Positions 1 to 8,710 of a stretch of 11,248 nucleotides of DNA are shown here, one piece after another (positions within the stretch are counted from its first letter, which is position 1; the number at the start of each line of letters is the position of its first letter). The notes under the pieces were generated by a model. That model ran no database searches, was not told the DNA's origin, and saw only the letters and a program-made list of their open reading frames with translations. The DNA is taken from NCBI GenBank assembly GCA_035293045.1, contig DATDOY010000054.1:1-11248 (forward strand), given 5' to 3'. The stretch comes from DATDOY01 sp035293045 (GTDB lineage: Bacteria; Actinomycetota; Acidimicrobiia; IMCC26256; JACPCJ01). A program made the position numbers and the translations under genes.

Positions 1-568
1 ACAGCGGTCGATGGACAAAGGGGAGGACGACGCCGGGGGCAACCTCTTCCATGGTGACGTCGACGTCGAGATATCCCCCCACCCGCCAGTACTGCTCGTC
101 GAGGATGTGATCGTCGATCCAACCGCTGCCGGGTGCTTGCAACAGTGGGTGATTCAGGAAGAGCAGAAACCTCCCGTCCGGCTCGAGAACACGAGCCACT
201 TCGGCGATCACCGGTTCGTGCTCGGCGACGTGTTCGAGCATGAGACAGATGACAGCAGCGTCCACGGACGCGTCGCGCAGAGGCAGTCGCTCCCCCACGC
301 TTCGGACGTAGCGCGCGTCACCTCGGGCGCTCCCGAGCGCGACGTGGGACGCCACCGGCTCAAGTGCGACGACGAGTCCGGGTGGGGGCTCGAGCGCCGC
401 CGCGACGCGCGACACCTGCCCTTCCCCTGCGCCGATGTCGACGACGCGACGCGCGCCAGCGAGATATCGCGCCGCGAGCGGGAGGATCTGCTCCTCGTAT
501 TCGGGGTCGGCGCCGCCGGTGAACTCGCGCTGCCACCACTCGGCGTGATCGTCCCACGGAGTGGTCAT
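1..568 (-). CDS. Class I SAM-dependent methyltransferase (C-terminus cut by the window edge)
   Basis: Read on the minus strand from an ATG at 568, this frame runs open to position 1 for 189 codons, so the C-terminus is missing. The glycine-rich SAM-binding motif I is RVVDIGAGEGQV (about residues 41-52). An acidic residue follows at the end of strand 2 (ALEP, E70), then a motif IV-like stretch (DAAVICLMLEHV) and VARVLEPDGRFLLF, the usual order of a Methyltransf_11-type Rossmann fold. The segment after about residue 145 (PGSGWIDDHILDEQYWR) is a family-specific substrate region I cannot assign. It starts 5 bp after the uvrA stop with no clear Shine-Dalgarno, so it is probably translationally coupled to uvrA as the last visible gene of a uvrB-uvrA-methyltransferase operon. 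Fold confidence is high; the substrate is unknown and a DNA-repair role is only guilt by association. Confidence 0.85.
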   Translation of the reverse strand, partial: MTTPWDDHAEWWQREFTGGADPEYEEQILPLAARYLAGARRVVDIGAGEGQVSRVAAALEPPPGLVVALEPVASHVALGSARGDARYVRSVGERLPLRDASVDAAVICLMLEHVAEHEPVIAEVARVLEPDGRFLLFLNHPLLQAPGSGWIDDHILDEQYWRVGGYLDVDVTMEEVAPGVVLPFVHRPL

Positions 569-573
569 GGGCT

Positions 574-3603
<3,030 letters not shown>

Positions 3604-3606
3604 CGG

Positions 3607-5640
3607 TTAGCCCGCCGCCGTCGGCGCGACGACCGGGCGGGCCGCATCGCCGCCATGCAGTTCGGAGCGGAGATCGTCGATCTCGTCGCGCATGCGGGCG
3701 GCGTCTTCGAAGCGAAGCTCGCGGGCGGCGTCGCGCATGTCCTCCTCGAGAAGACGGATGAGCCGCTCGAGATCCTCTCGGCCCATCGACGTGAGCTGCG
3801 AGCGCACCCGCTGTCGGGTCCGGTCGTCCTCGGCCTCCCGGCGGGCGTGCACCATCTCGAGGATGTCGGTCACCTTCTTGCGAATGGTCTGGGGGTCGAT
3901 GCCGTGTTCGAGGTTGTACTCCACTTGCTTTCCCCGCCTGCGGTTGGTTTCCGAGATGGCGTAGCGCATCGAGTCGGTGACCTGGTCGGCGAACATGATG
4001 ACCTGACCCTCGATGTTGCGGGCGGCGCGGCCGATGGTCTGGATGAGCGACGTGGCCGAGCGAAGGAAGCCCTCCTTGTCGGCGTCGAGGATGGCGACGA
4101 GCGAAACCTCGGGGAGGTCGAGGCCTTCCCGCAGGAGGTTGATGCCGACGAGCACGTCGAACTCGCCGAGGCGGAGCTGGCGCAGGATGTCGACACGTTC
4201 GAGGGTGTCGATGTCGGAATGCAGATAGCGGACCTTGATGCCCAGCTCGAGGAGGTAGTCGGTGAGGTCTTCGGCCATCTTCTTGGTGAGGGTGGTGACG
4301 AGCACGCGCTGATCGGCCTCGGCCCGCTTGCGGATCTCCTCGACGAGGTGGTCGATCTGGCCCTTGGTGGGCTGCACGATCACCTCCGGGTCGATGAGGC
4401 CGGTGGGGCGGACGATCTGTTCAACCACTTGCGTCGATGCCTCCATCTCGTACGGCCCCGGGGTGGCGCTCATGAAGACGACCTGGTTGAGGCGCTTCAT
4501 GACCTCGTCGAAAGTGAGCGGACGGTTGTCCATCGCGCTCGGGAGCCGGAACCCGTGCTCGACGAGGACATCCTTGCGGGACTTATCGCCCTCGTATTGG
4601 CCGCGGAGTTGCGGCACGCCCACATGGCTCTCGTCCATCACGAGGAGGAAGTCGTCAGGGAAGTAATCGAGCAGCGTGTAGGGGGCTTGGCCGGCGGAGC
4701 GGCCGTCGAGATGACGCGAGTAGTTCTCGATGCCGTTGCACACGCCGACCTCGCGCATCATCTCGAGGTCGTGTTCGGTGCGCATGCGGAGGCGTTGCGC
4801 CTCGAGGAGCTTGCCCCGCTTGTTGAGCCAGCCGAGGCGCTCGTCGAGCTCGTCTCTGATGGTTTCGAGCGCCCGCTCGAGGCGGTCGCGCCCGGTGACG
4901 TAGTGCGACGCGGGCCACAACACGAGCCGGTCAAGTTCGGCCGTCACCTCGCCGGTCGTGGGGTCGACCTCGGTGATGCGCTCGACCTCGTCGCCGAACA
5001 TCTGCACGCGCACCGCCCGTTCCTCGTAGGACGGCAGCACCTCGAAGGTGTCGCCCCGGACGCGGAACTTGTTGCGCTCGAAGGCGTAGTCGTTGCGCTC
5101 GTAGGCCATGTCGATGAGGCGGCGGAGCATCTCGCGCTGGTCGCGCTCCTCCCCCCGCTCGACAACGAGGAGGTGCTTCTCGTATTCCTCGGGCGACCCG
5201 AGGCCGTAGATCGCCGACACGGAGGCCACGATGATGACGTCGCGGCGGGACAGCAGGGCGCTCGTGGCCGAGTGGCGCAGGCGGTCGATCTCGTCGTTGC
5301 GGGAGGAGTCCTTCTCGATGTAGGTGTCGGACGACGGGATGTAGGCCTCGGGCTGGTAGTAGTCGTAGTAGGAGACGAAGTACTCGACCCGGTTGTGGGG
5401 GAAGAACTCGCGGAACTCGCTGGCAAGCTGGGCGGCCAGGCTCTTGTTGGGCGCCATCACGAGGGTGGGCCGGTTGACCTCGGCGATGACGTTGGCGATG
5501 GTGAAGCTCTTGCCCGAGCCGGTGATGCCGAGGAGGGTCTGGAACCTCTCGCCGTTGGTCAGGCCGCGCACGAGCCCCTCGATGGCCTCGGGCTGATCGC
5601 CGGCGGGCGCGTAGTCGGAGACGAGCTTGAAGTCGGGCAT
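3607..5640 (-). CDS. uvrB: Excinuclease ABC subunit B (UvrB)
   Basis: UvrB is the helicase-like damage-verification subunit that is handed over by UvrA and recruits UvrC. The 677-residue length is normal. Visible are Walker A GITGSGKS (38-45), the DNA-clamping beta-hairpin region rich in Tyr (about 87-110, YYDYYQPEAY), the Walker B/DESH box (336-339), SAT (391-393), helicase motif V region LLREGLDLPE (502-511), motif VI QTIGRAAR (534-541) and a C-terminal UVR coiled-coil motif (about 623-661) that contacts UvrC. The residue after DESHV is Gly341 where Thr is usual (DESHVTIPQ in E. coli). It is the first gene of the uvrB-uvrA-methyltransferase operon. The upstream region has a candidate LexA-independent damage promoter only 11 bp from the ATG and no strong Shine-Dalgarno, implying a near-leaderless message. 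Confidence 0.98.
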   Translation of the reverse strand: MPDFKLVSDYAPAGDQPEAIEGLVRGLTNGERFQTLLGITGSGKSFTIANVIAEVNRPTLVMAPNKSLAAQLASEFREFFPHNRVEYFVSYYDYYQPEAYIPSSDTYIEKDSSRNDEIDRLRHSATSALLSRRDVIIVASVSAIYGLGSPEEYEKHLLVVERGEERDQREMLRRLIDMAYERNDYAFERNKFRVRGDTFEVLPSYEERAVRVQMFGDEVERITEVDPTTGEVTAELDRLVLWPASHYVTGRDRLERALETIRDELDERLGWLNKRGKLLEAQRLRMRTEHDLEMMREVGVCNGIENYSRHLDGRSAGQAPYTLLDYFPDDFLLVMDESHVGVPQLRGQYEGDKSRKDVLVEHGFRLPSAMDNRPLTFDEVMKRLNQVVFMSATPGPYEMEASTQVVEQIVRPTGLIDPEVIVQPTKGQIDHLVEEIRKRAEADQRVLVTTLTKKMAEDLTDYLLELGIKVRYLHSDIDTLERVDILRQLRLGEFDVLVGINLLREGLDLPEVSLVAILDADKEGFLRSATSLIQTIGRAARNIEGQVIMFADQVTDSMRYAISETNRRRGKQVEYNLEHGIDPQTIRKKVTDILEMVHARREAEDDRTRQRVRSQLTSMGREDLERLIRLLEEDMRDAARELRFEDAARMRDEIDDLRSELHGGDAARPVVAPTAAG

Positions 5641-5651
5641 GGGCTCGGCTC

Positions 5652-5674
5652 ACTCTACCGAGGGGGTGCGACAA
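5652..5674 (-). promoter_or_regulatory. Candidate RecA-NDp/PafBC-type DNA-damage promoter of uvrB
   Basis: On the minus strand TTGTCGCAC (5674-5666) is followed by exactly 8 bases and then TAGAGT (5657-5652). This fits the published mycobacterial LexA-independent damage promoter tTGTCRgtg-N8-TAnnnT, which is activated by PafBC, in the TTGTCR core, the spacing and the -10. The gtg part is not matched (CAC). The -10 ends 11 bp before the uvrB ATG, so the leader would be about 4-5 nt. No LexA-type GAAC-N4-GTTC box is visible in 5641-5805. Confidence 0.6.
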
Positions 5675-5716
5675 TTACACCCCGGTGATTACGGCCGTGT
5701 CGTCGCCCGCGATTAC

Positions 5717-5773
5717 TGTCCCCTAAAGGTCAAATCACGCCGACTGTCGGCAGGATTTGACCGTTAGGGAACA
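5717..5773. repeat. 57-bp imperfect palindrome in the uvrB/gpx divergent spacer
   Basis: The sequence is symmetric about T5745 with no bulge: 24 of 28 opposed base pairs are complementary. The outer arms (5717-5736 and 5754-5773) contain CCCTAA-x-GGTCAAATC and its mirror, and the inner part is GCCGA-CTG-TCGGC (5739-5751). It lies 32 bp before the gpx ATG and 76 bp upstream of the uvrB start. The spacer is divergent, so a shared terminator is unlikely. It could be a large operator or paired operator sites, a REP/MITE-like element, or a cruciform-forming site. No second copy was noticed in this window. Confidence 0.85.
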
Positions 5774-5790
5774 CGACGTCTCGGCACGGT

Positions 5791-5797
5791 GGGAGGA
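5791..5797 (+). promoter_or_regulatory. Shine-Dalgarno of gpx
   Basis: GGGAGGA lies 8 bp before the ATG at 5806, which supports that start. It contrasts with several other genes here that lack a Shine-Dalgarno. Confidence 0.8.
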
Positions 5798-5805
5798 CCC
5801 TGCAC

Positions 5806-6300
5806 ATGTCCGTCTACGACATCGACATCGCCACCATCGAGGGTGACGCCGGTCAGCTCCTCGGATCGCTGAAGGGCCAGGCCGCCCTCATCGTCAATGT
5901 GGCCTCGAAGTGCGGGTTCACCTATCAGTACGAGGCCATGCAGCGACTCCAGGAGAAGTACGCCGACCGGGGGTTCACCGTGGTCGGGGTGCCGTGCAAT
6001 CAGTTCGGCGGCCAGGAGCCGGGCGCACCCGAGGAGATCAAGGAGTTCTGCTCGCTCACCTACGGCGTGTCGTTCCCCATCACCGAGAAGGTCGACGCCA
6101 ACGGCGAGGCCCGCCATCCCCTCTTCGCGGAGCTCACCACCGCCGCCGACACCCTCGACGGCCACACCGGCGACGTCCGTTGGAACTTCGAGAAGTACGT
6201 CATCTCACCCGAGGGCGACGTCGTCGCCCGCTTCGGCACCGGCGTCGAGCCCGAAGCCCCCGAACTGATCGAAGCCATCGAGGCCGCGATCGGAGATTGA
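5806..6300 (+). CDS. Glutathione peroxidase family protein, Cys-type, probably thioredoxin-dependent
   Basis: The 164-residue product reduces hydroperoxides with a peroxidatic cysteine in place of selenocysteine. The family residues are all present: Cys36 in VASKCGFT, Gln70 in FGGQEPG, and Trp126-Asn127 in RWNFEKY. A second cysteine, Cys82 (EFCSLTY), sits where plant and bacterial thioredoxin-dependent members carry the resolving cysteine, and Cys64 is in the conserved PCNQF box. This suggests an atypical 2-Cys mechanism that uses thioredoxin, not glutathione; that is inferred from family knowledge. No signal peptide is seen, so it is probably cytoplasmic. It is transcribed divergently from uvrB, and a good Shine-Dalgarno supports the start. 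A damaged copy of its last ~40 codons lies 467 bp downstream. Confidence 0.96.
   Translation: MSVYDIDIATIEGDAGQLLGSLKGQAALIVNVASKCGFTYQYEAMQRLQEKYADRGFTVVGVPCNQFGGQEPGAPEEIKEFCSLTYGVSFPITEKVDANGEARHPLFAELTTAADTLDGHTGDVRWNFEKYVISPEGDVVARFGTGVEPEAPELIEAIEAAIGD
6187..6300 (+). repeat. Direct repeat, copy 1 (3' end of gpx)
   Basis: This is the intact copy inside gpx. It shares a perfect 35-base run (6187-6221) and a further perfect 20-base run with copy 2 at 6654-6767, at a constant offset of 467 bp. Identity fades over the last ~30 bases before the stop. Confidence 0.95.
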
Positions 6301-6338
6301 CCTCACGCAGTTCGCGGGACCGCATTCGGGTTGCTCGC

Positions 6339-6344
6339 TAGCCT
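6339..6344 (+). promoter_or_regulatory. -10 element for a leaderless start of the small membrane ORF
   Basis: TAGCCT matches TAnnnT and ends 6 bp before the ATG at 6351, so transcription would begin at or next to the start codon. There is no Shine-Dalgarno before this ATG and no convincing -35 element. Confidence 0.45.
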
Positions 6345-6350
6345 TCGGCG

Positions 6351-6635
6351 ATGGACGCGGAACCCGAGCCACCGTCCGAACCGGTACCGCCGAGAACATC
6401 TCGGCTGCTCCGACGACTCGTGGTCGCACTCCTCGCTCTGATCGCGGTGCTCCTCTGTCTCGTGGTGCTGCAACTTCGGAGGCTCACGATCGAGCAGAAA
6501 CGCACAACCTGTTATGCGCGGCTCCTTTTCCTTCCCGACGGCTTCGAAGACCACCCCCAGTACGACGCGCTCGCGGCAACCGCTGCGCGCACGCACTGTG
6601 AAGGAGACAACCCCTTGATTGAGTTCGGTGGGTGA
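6351..6635 (+). CDS. Small single-pass membrane protein, unknown function
   Basis: I do not recognise this 94-residue product. It has a Pro/Glu-rich N-terminus (1-14), a cluster of arginines (15-22), one strong hydrophobic segment (about 23-42, Leu/Val/Ala-rich with Cys36), then a soluble part of about 50 residues with Cys54 and Cys83 that could form a disulfide if exported. Arginines and lysines flank both sides of the helix, so the topology is unclear. Codon use is less GC-biased at third positions than the neighbours, so it may be young or acquired. It starts 50 bp after gpx, with a -10 element suggesting leaderless translation, and its TGA stop abuts the gpx 3' remnant. It could be a real accessory gene or a chance ORF; the clean transmembrane segment argues for real. 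Confidence 0.55.
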   Translation: MDAEPEPPSEPVPPRTSRLLRRLVVALLALIAVLLCLVVLQLRRLTIEQKRTTCYARLLFLPDGFEDHPQYDALAATAARTHCEGDNPLIEFGG

Positions 6636-6767
6636 CGTCGTTTCCGCGTGCAGTTCGAGAAGTACGTCATCTCACCCGAGGGCGACGTGGTTGCCCGCTT
6701 CGGCACCGGCGTGGAGCCGGAAGCCCCCGAGTTGATCGCGGCCCTCGAAGACGCGCTGCCCGCCTGA
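6631..6767 (+). pseudogene. Truncated, frameshifted remnant of a second gpx gene (3' end)
   Basis: From 6645 this frame reads RVQFEKYVISPEG and continues for 40 codons to a TGA at 6765-6767, matching the C-terminus of the intact peroxidase. Just upstream, 6631-6639 encodes GDV in another frame, as in the GDVRWNF segment of the intact copy. About 5 extra bases separate the two, which gives a frameshift. The catalytic Trp-Asn is replaced by Val-Gln, and everything 5' of it, including the peroxidatic Cys, is missing. Most differences from copy 1 in the well-matched part are synonymous (gtc/gtg, ccc/ccg, gaa/gag, ctg/ttg). The remnant therefore probably derives from a formerly functional paralogue and not from a copy that was dead from the start. 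No start codon of its own is apparent. Confidence 0.85.
6654..6767 (+). repeat. Direct repeat, copy 2 (gpx remnant)
   Basis: This copy pairs with 6187-6300. The two share 35 identical bases, then two substitutions within four bases, then 20 identical bases, and they become dissimilar near the stop codons. The sequences beyond the two stops are unrelated, so the shared block ends with the coding sequence. Confidence 0.95.
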
Positions 6768-6949
6768 TCCACCGGCCGGCACCACTCGTGCGCCCGGTTT
6801 GGCGGCGCCGCGTGGTCGTTGGATTGCGACAAAGCCGGAGACGTAGCAACCACCCGGCGGATTCGACTCTGACGACGCCGCGGTGTGCCTGGCATCCGTT
6901 GGGAGGCGAGGGAGTCGCTAGGACGGGCCGTCTTCGCCAGTCGCGGCGT

Positions 6950-7019
6950 TTCATTGGACGTTGGTGGTCGTTGAGGGGCCCCGAATCGGGCGTCGGCACG
7001 ACCATTGGCGTCCAATGAA
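6950..7019 (+). repeat. 70-bp hairpin with 22-bp arms between convergent genes
   Basis: Arms 6950-6971 and 6998-7019 pair without a bulge: 18 Watson-Crick pairs plus four consecutive U-G/G-U wobbles (6961-6964 with 7005-7008). The wobbles form only in plus-strand RNA; minus-strand RNA would have four A-C mismatches. The 26-base loop can fold further (CCCGA-A-TCGGG at 6980-6990). The right arm holds its own smaller palindrome, CATTGG-CGT-CCAATG (7003-7017). No U-tract follows on either side. The position, 27 bp past the desaturase stop and 182 bp past the gpx remnant, suits a bidirectional transcription-ending structure or a MITE-like element. The rest of 6768-6949 shows no gene or motif that I can support. 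Confidence 0.8.
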
Positions 7020-7046
7020 CAGGGATCGCGCCGTGACGCCGCGCAA

Positions 7047-7997
7047 TTACACGGCGATGGCGGTGGGGCCTTCGTCGGCGGACTCCGCCGACGCGGCGTC
7101 TTCGGAGCGGTGGCGCTCGAGGCGCCGGGCGGCGCGCCCGACGCGGTCGATGTGCTTGATCGTGCGGGCGCGGGCTTCCTCGGCCTCGCCGTCGATGCCT
7201 TCGATCGACGCAACGCCCCACTCCTCGAGCACGACGGGCACGAGGATGTGGTCGTGGTGGGCGACGAAGTCGTAGATCCCTGCGGCGGCGATGCGGATCG
7301 CATGGGTCTCGAAGTCGGGAATGCCCTCGAGGCCCGGCATGGCGAACCCGCGCACCTGGCGCTCGAGCGCCAGCATCATCTCGGATGGCGCGATCTCGAA
7401 CGCCGCCTTTGAGAGGTCGCGGTAGAAGAGATGATGGAGGCGTTCGTCGCCGGCAACTTGCGCCATGACCTTGCTCCCCGGCTTATCGCCGAGGAGGCGG
7501 CCCGTGTTGCGGTGGGCAATTTGGGTCGCGAGTTCTTGGAGGGTGACGTACACGAGCGCGTCGGCCACTGAGCCCGGGTGGGGCACTAAGCCGCTCGCCA
7601 CCTGCGCCATGCGCGCCCGCTCGAGAGCAATGGGGTCGAGGGCGCGCGTCACGAGCAGCCAGTCGCGGATCACGATCGCGTGGCGCATCTCCTCGGCGGT
7701 CCAGCGCCTGGCCCACACACTCCACGCCTCGACTTCCCTGGATGCGAAGGCGCGCTCGATGGTGTCGAAGTAGTACGGGAGGTTGTCCTCGGTGAGGAGG
7801 TTGACGAACAGGGCGCTGCGGACGGCGTCGGGCAGCGGGAACTCGTCGGGGTCGAACTCCTCCCCCGGTTCGAAGTCGCGACCCCGGCTCCACGGCACCA
7901 ACTCGTGGGGGAACCACTCGCGCGTCGAGGCGAGGTGGCGCTCGAGCAAGCGCTCGACGGTGGGGGTCAGCTCGGCAAGGAGGGTGGAGTCAGACAT
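7047..7997 (-). CDS. Acyl-ACP desaturase, soluble di-iron type (FA_desaturase_2, DesA-like)
   Basis: The 316-residue protein has no membrane segments and carries the di-iron ligand set of the plant stearoyl-ACP desaturase / mycobacterial DesA family. These are Glu70 (TEDNLPYYF), Glu103 and His106 (AEEMRH), Glu155 (LQELATQIAH), and Glu185 and His188 (GDERLHH), with spacings close to the castor enzyme. It should insert a double bond into an acyl chain on acyl carrier protein using O2 and an electron donor; chain length and position cannot be told. The last ~25 residues are an Ala/Glu/Ser-rich tail. It lies 64 bp downstream of coaE, but a TAnnnT element 7 bp before the ATG suggests its own leaderless promoter. 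A perfect palindrome overlaps that element, so repression by a dimeric regulator is likely. Confidence 0.93.
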   Translation of the reverse strand: MSDSTLLAELTPTVERLLERHLASTREWFPHELVPWSRGRDFEPGEEFDPDEFPLPDAVRSALFVNLLTEDNLPYYFDTIERAFASREVEAWSVWARRWTAEEMRHAIVIRDWLLVTRALDPIALERARMAQVASGLVPHPGSVADALVYVTLQELATQIAHRNTGRLLGDKPGSKVMAQVAGDERLHHLFYRDLSKAAFEIAPSEMMLALERQVRGFAMPGLEGIPDFETHAIRIAAAGIYDFVAHHDHILVPVVLEEWGVASIEGIDGEAEEARARTIKHIDRVGRAARRLERHRSEDAASAESADEGPTAIAV

Positions 7998-8004
7998 CCC
8001 CCTC

Positions 8005-8010
8005 AGCCTA
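8005..8010 (-). promoter_or_regulatory. -10 element for a leaderless start of the desaturase
   Basis: On the minus strand TAGGCT ends 7 bp before the ATG at 7997. The G-rich bases in between are too close to the ATG for a normal Shine-Dalgarno. No clear -35 element is seen. Confidence 0.5.
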
Positions 8011-8022
8011 CCGTCCGGTAGG
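8007..8022. promoter_or_regulatory. Palindromic operator candidate at the desaturase promoter
   Basis: CCTACCG-TC-CGGTAGG is a perfect inverted repeat with 7-bp arms and a 2-bp centre. It overlaps the proposed -10 element and ends 9 bp before the start codon. Its size and symmetry fit a TetR/FadR-like dimer site. The regulator is not in this window. Confidence 0.6.
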
Positions 8023-8061
8023 TAGACGCACCAGACCAGGACCTTCCAGTTCAGGCACGGA

Positions 8062-8700
8062 TCAGTGCGATTTCTCCGCTGACGAGCCGGCGTCGGGAGC
8101 GTCCGAAGCGAGGCGGCTGAGGTCGGCCCAGACGGCGTCCACCCGGGCTTCGAGGGCTTCGAGGTCGCCCGAGTTGTCGATCACGTGCGTGGCGATCTCG
8201 CGACGTTCGTCGTCGGAGGCCTGGCGCCCCATGCGGGCGCGGGCGTCGTCGGCGTCCATCCCCCGCGCGACGAGGCGCTCCACCCGGGTCTCGGCGGGAG
8301 CCTCCACCACGATCACCGCGGGATACGTGGACGCCCGGTCCTTGCCCCCCTCGGCGAGGAGCGGGATGTCCATGACCACGATGGCGTCCGACGGCGCCTC
8401 GCCGACCCGGCGCATCATCTCCTCCCCCACCAGCGGATGGGTCATGTCGTTGAGTGCCGTGCGGGCCGCCTCGTCGGCAAAGACGATCTCCGCAAGCTTC
8501 GGACGGTCGATCTCGCCGTCGTCGCCGACGATCCCCATGCCGAAGTGGGCAACCACCGCCTCAAACCCGGCCGCGCCGGCACGGATCAGCTCGTGGTAGA
8601 TGGCGTCGGCGTCGATGACGATTGCGCCACGCTCCGCTAGCAACCGCGAGACCGTGGACTTCCCCGAGCCGATCCCCCCGGTCAGCCCGACAAGGAGCAC
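8062..8700 (-). CDS. coaE: Dephospho-CoA kinase
   Basis: This enzyme phosphorylates the 3'-hydroxyl of dephospho-CoA, the last step of coenzyme A synthesis. The 212-residue product is of normal length for single-domain CoaE and shows the P-loop GGIGSGKS (8-15), the DAD motif (30-32) that begins the CoA domain, NDMTHPLV around His88, DIPLLAE (111-117), an Arg-rich lid (about 153-160, ARARMGRQ) and VIDNSG (173-178). Mycobacterial CoaE carries an extra C-terminal GrpB-like domain; it is absent here, and only a short polar tail follows the kinase. The start is GTG, preceded by AGGAGG that overlaps the rpsA stop codon, so translation is coupled to rpsA. Confidence 0.96.
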   Translation of the reverse strand: MLLVGLTGGIGSGKSTVSRLLAERGAIVIDADAIYHELIRAGAAGFEAVVAHFGMGIVGDDGEIDRPKLAEIVFADEAARTALNDMTHPLVGEEMMRRVGEAPSDAIVVMDIPLLAEGGKDRASTYPAVIVVEAPAETRVERLVARGMDADDARARMGRQASDDERREIATHVIDNSGDLEALEARVDAVWADLSRLASDAPDAGSSAEKSH

Positions 8701-8704
8701 GGCG

Positions 8705-8710
8705 CCTCCT
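8705..8710 (-). promoter_or_regulatory. Shine-Dalgarno of coaE, overlapping the rpsA stop
   Basis: AGGAGG on the minus strand begins inside the TAG of rpsA (8711-8709) and lies 4 bp before the GTG at 8700. It decides the GTG start and ties coaE translation to ribosomes that terminate on rpsA. Confidence 0.85.

Noticed and set aside
5724..5746. Sigma-28-like promoter (TAAA ... GCCGA) inside the 57-bp palindrome
   Set aside because: The gap between TAAA and GCCGA is 11 bases, shorter than the roughly 13-16 expected, and the palindrome explains both parts.
5717..5773. Rho-independent terminator
   Set aside because: The flanking genes diverge from this spot and no T-tract follows either arm.
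5641..5805. LexA (SOS) box for uvrB
   Set aside because: No GAAC-N4-GTTC or similar symmetric site is present; the only GAAC (5769-5772) lacks its partner half.
6633..6635. Selenocysteine UGA, suggested by the nearby peroxidase homology
   Set aside because: The catalytic Cys region is missing from the remnant, the UGA is not in the catalytic context, and the intact gene uses Cys.
7029..7056. Stem CGCCGTG/CACGGCG around the desaturase stop codon as a terminator
   Set aside because: The 14-base loop contains the stop codon and no T-tract follows; a 7-bp match is easily chance in this GC-rich stretch.
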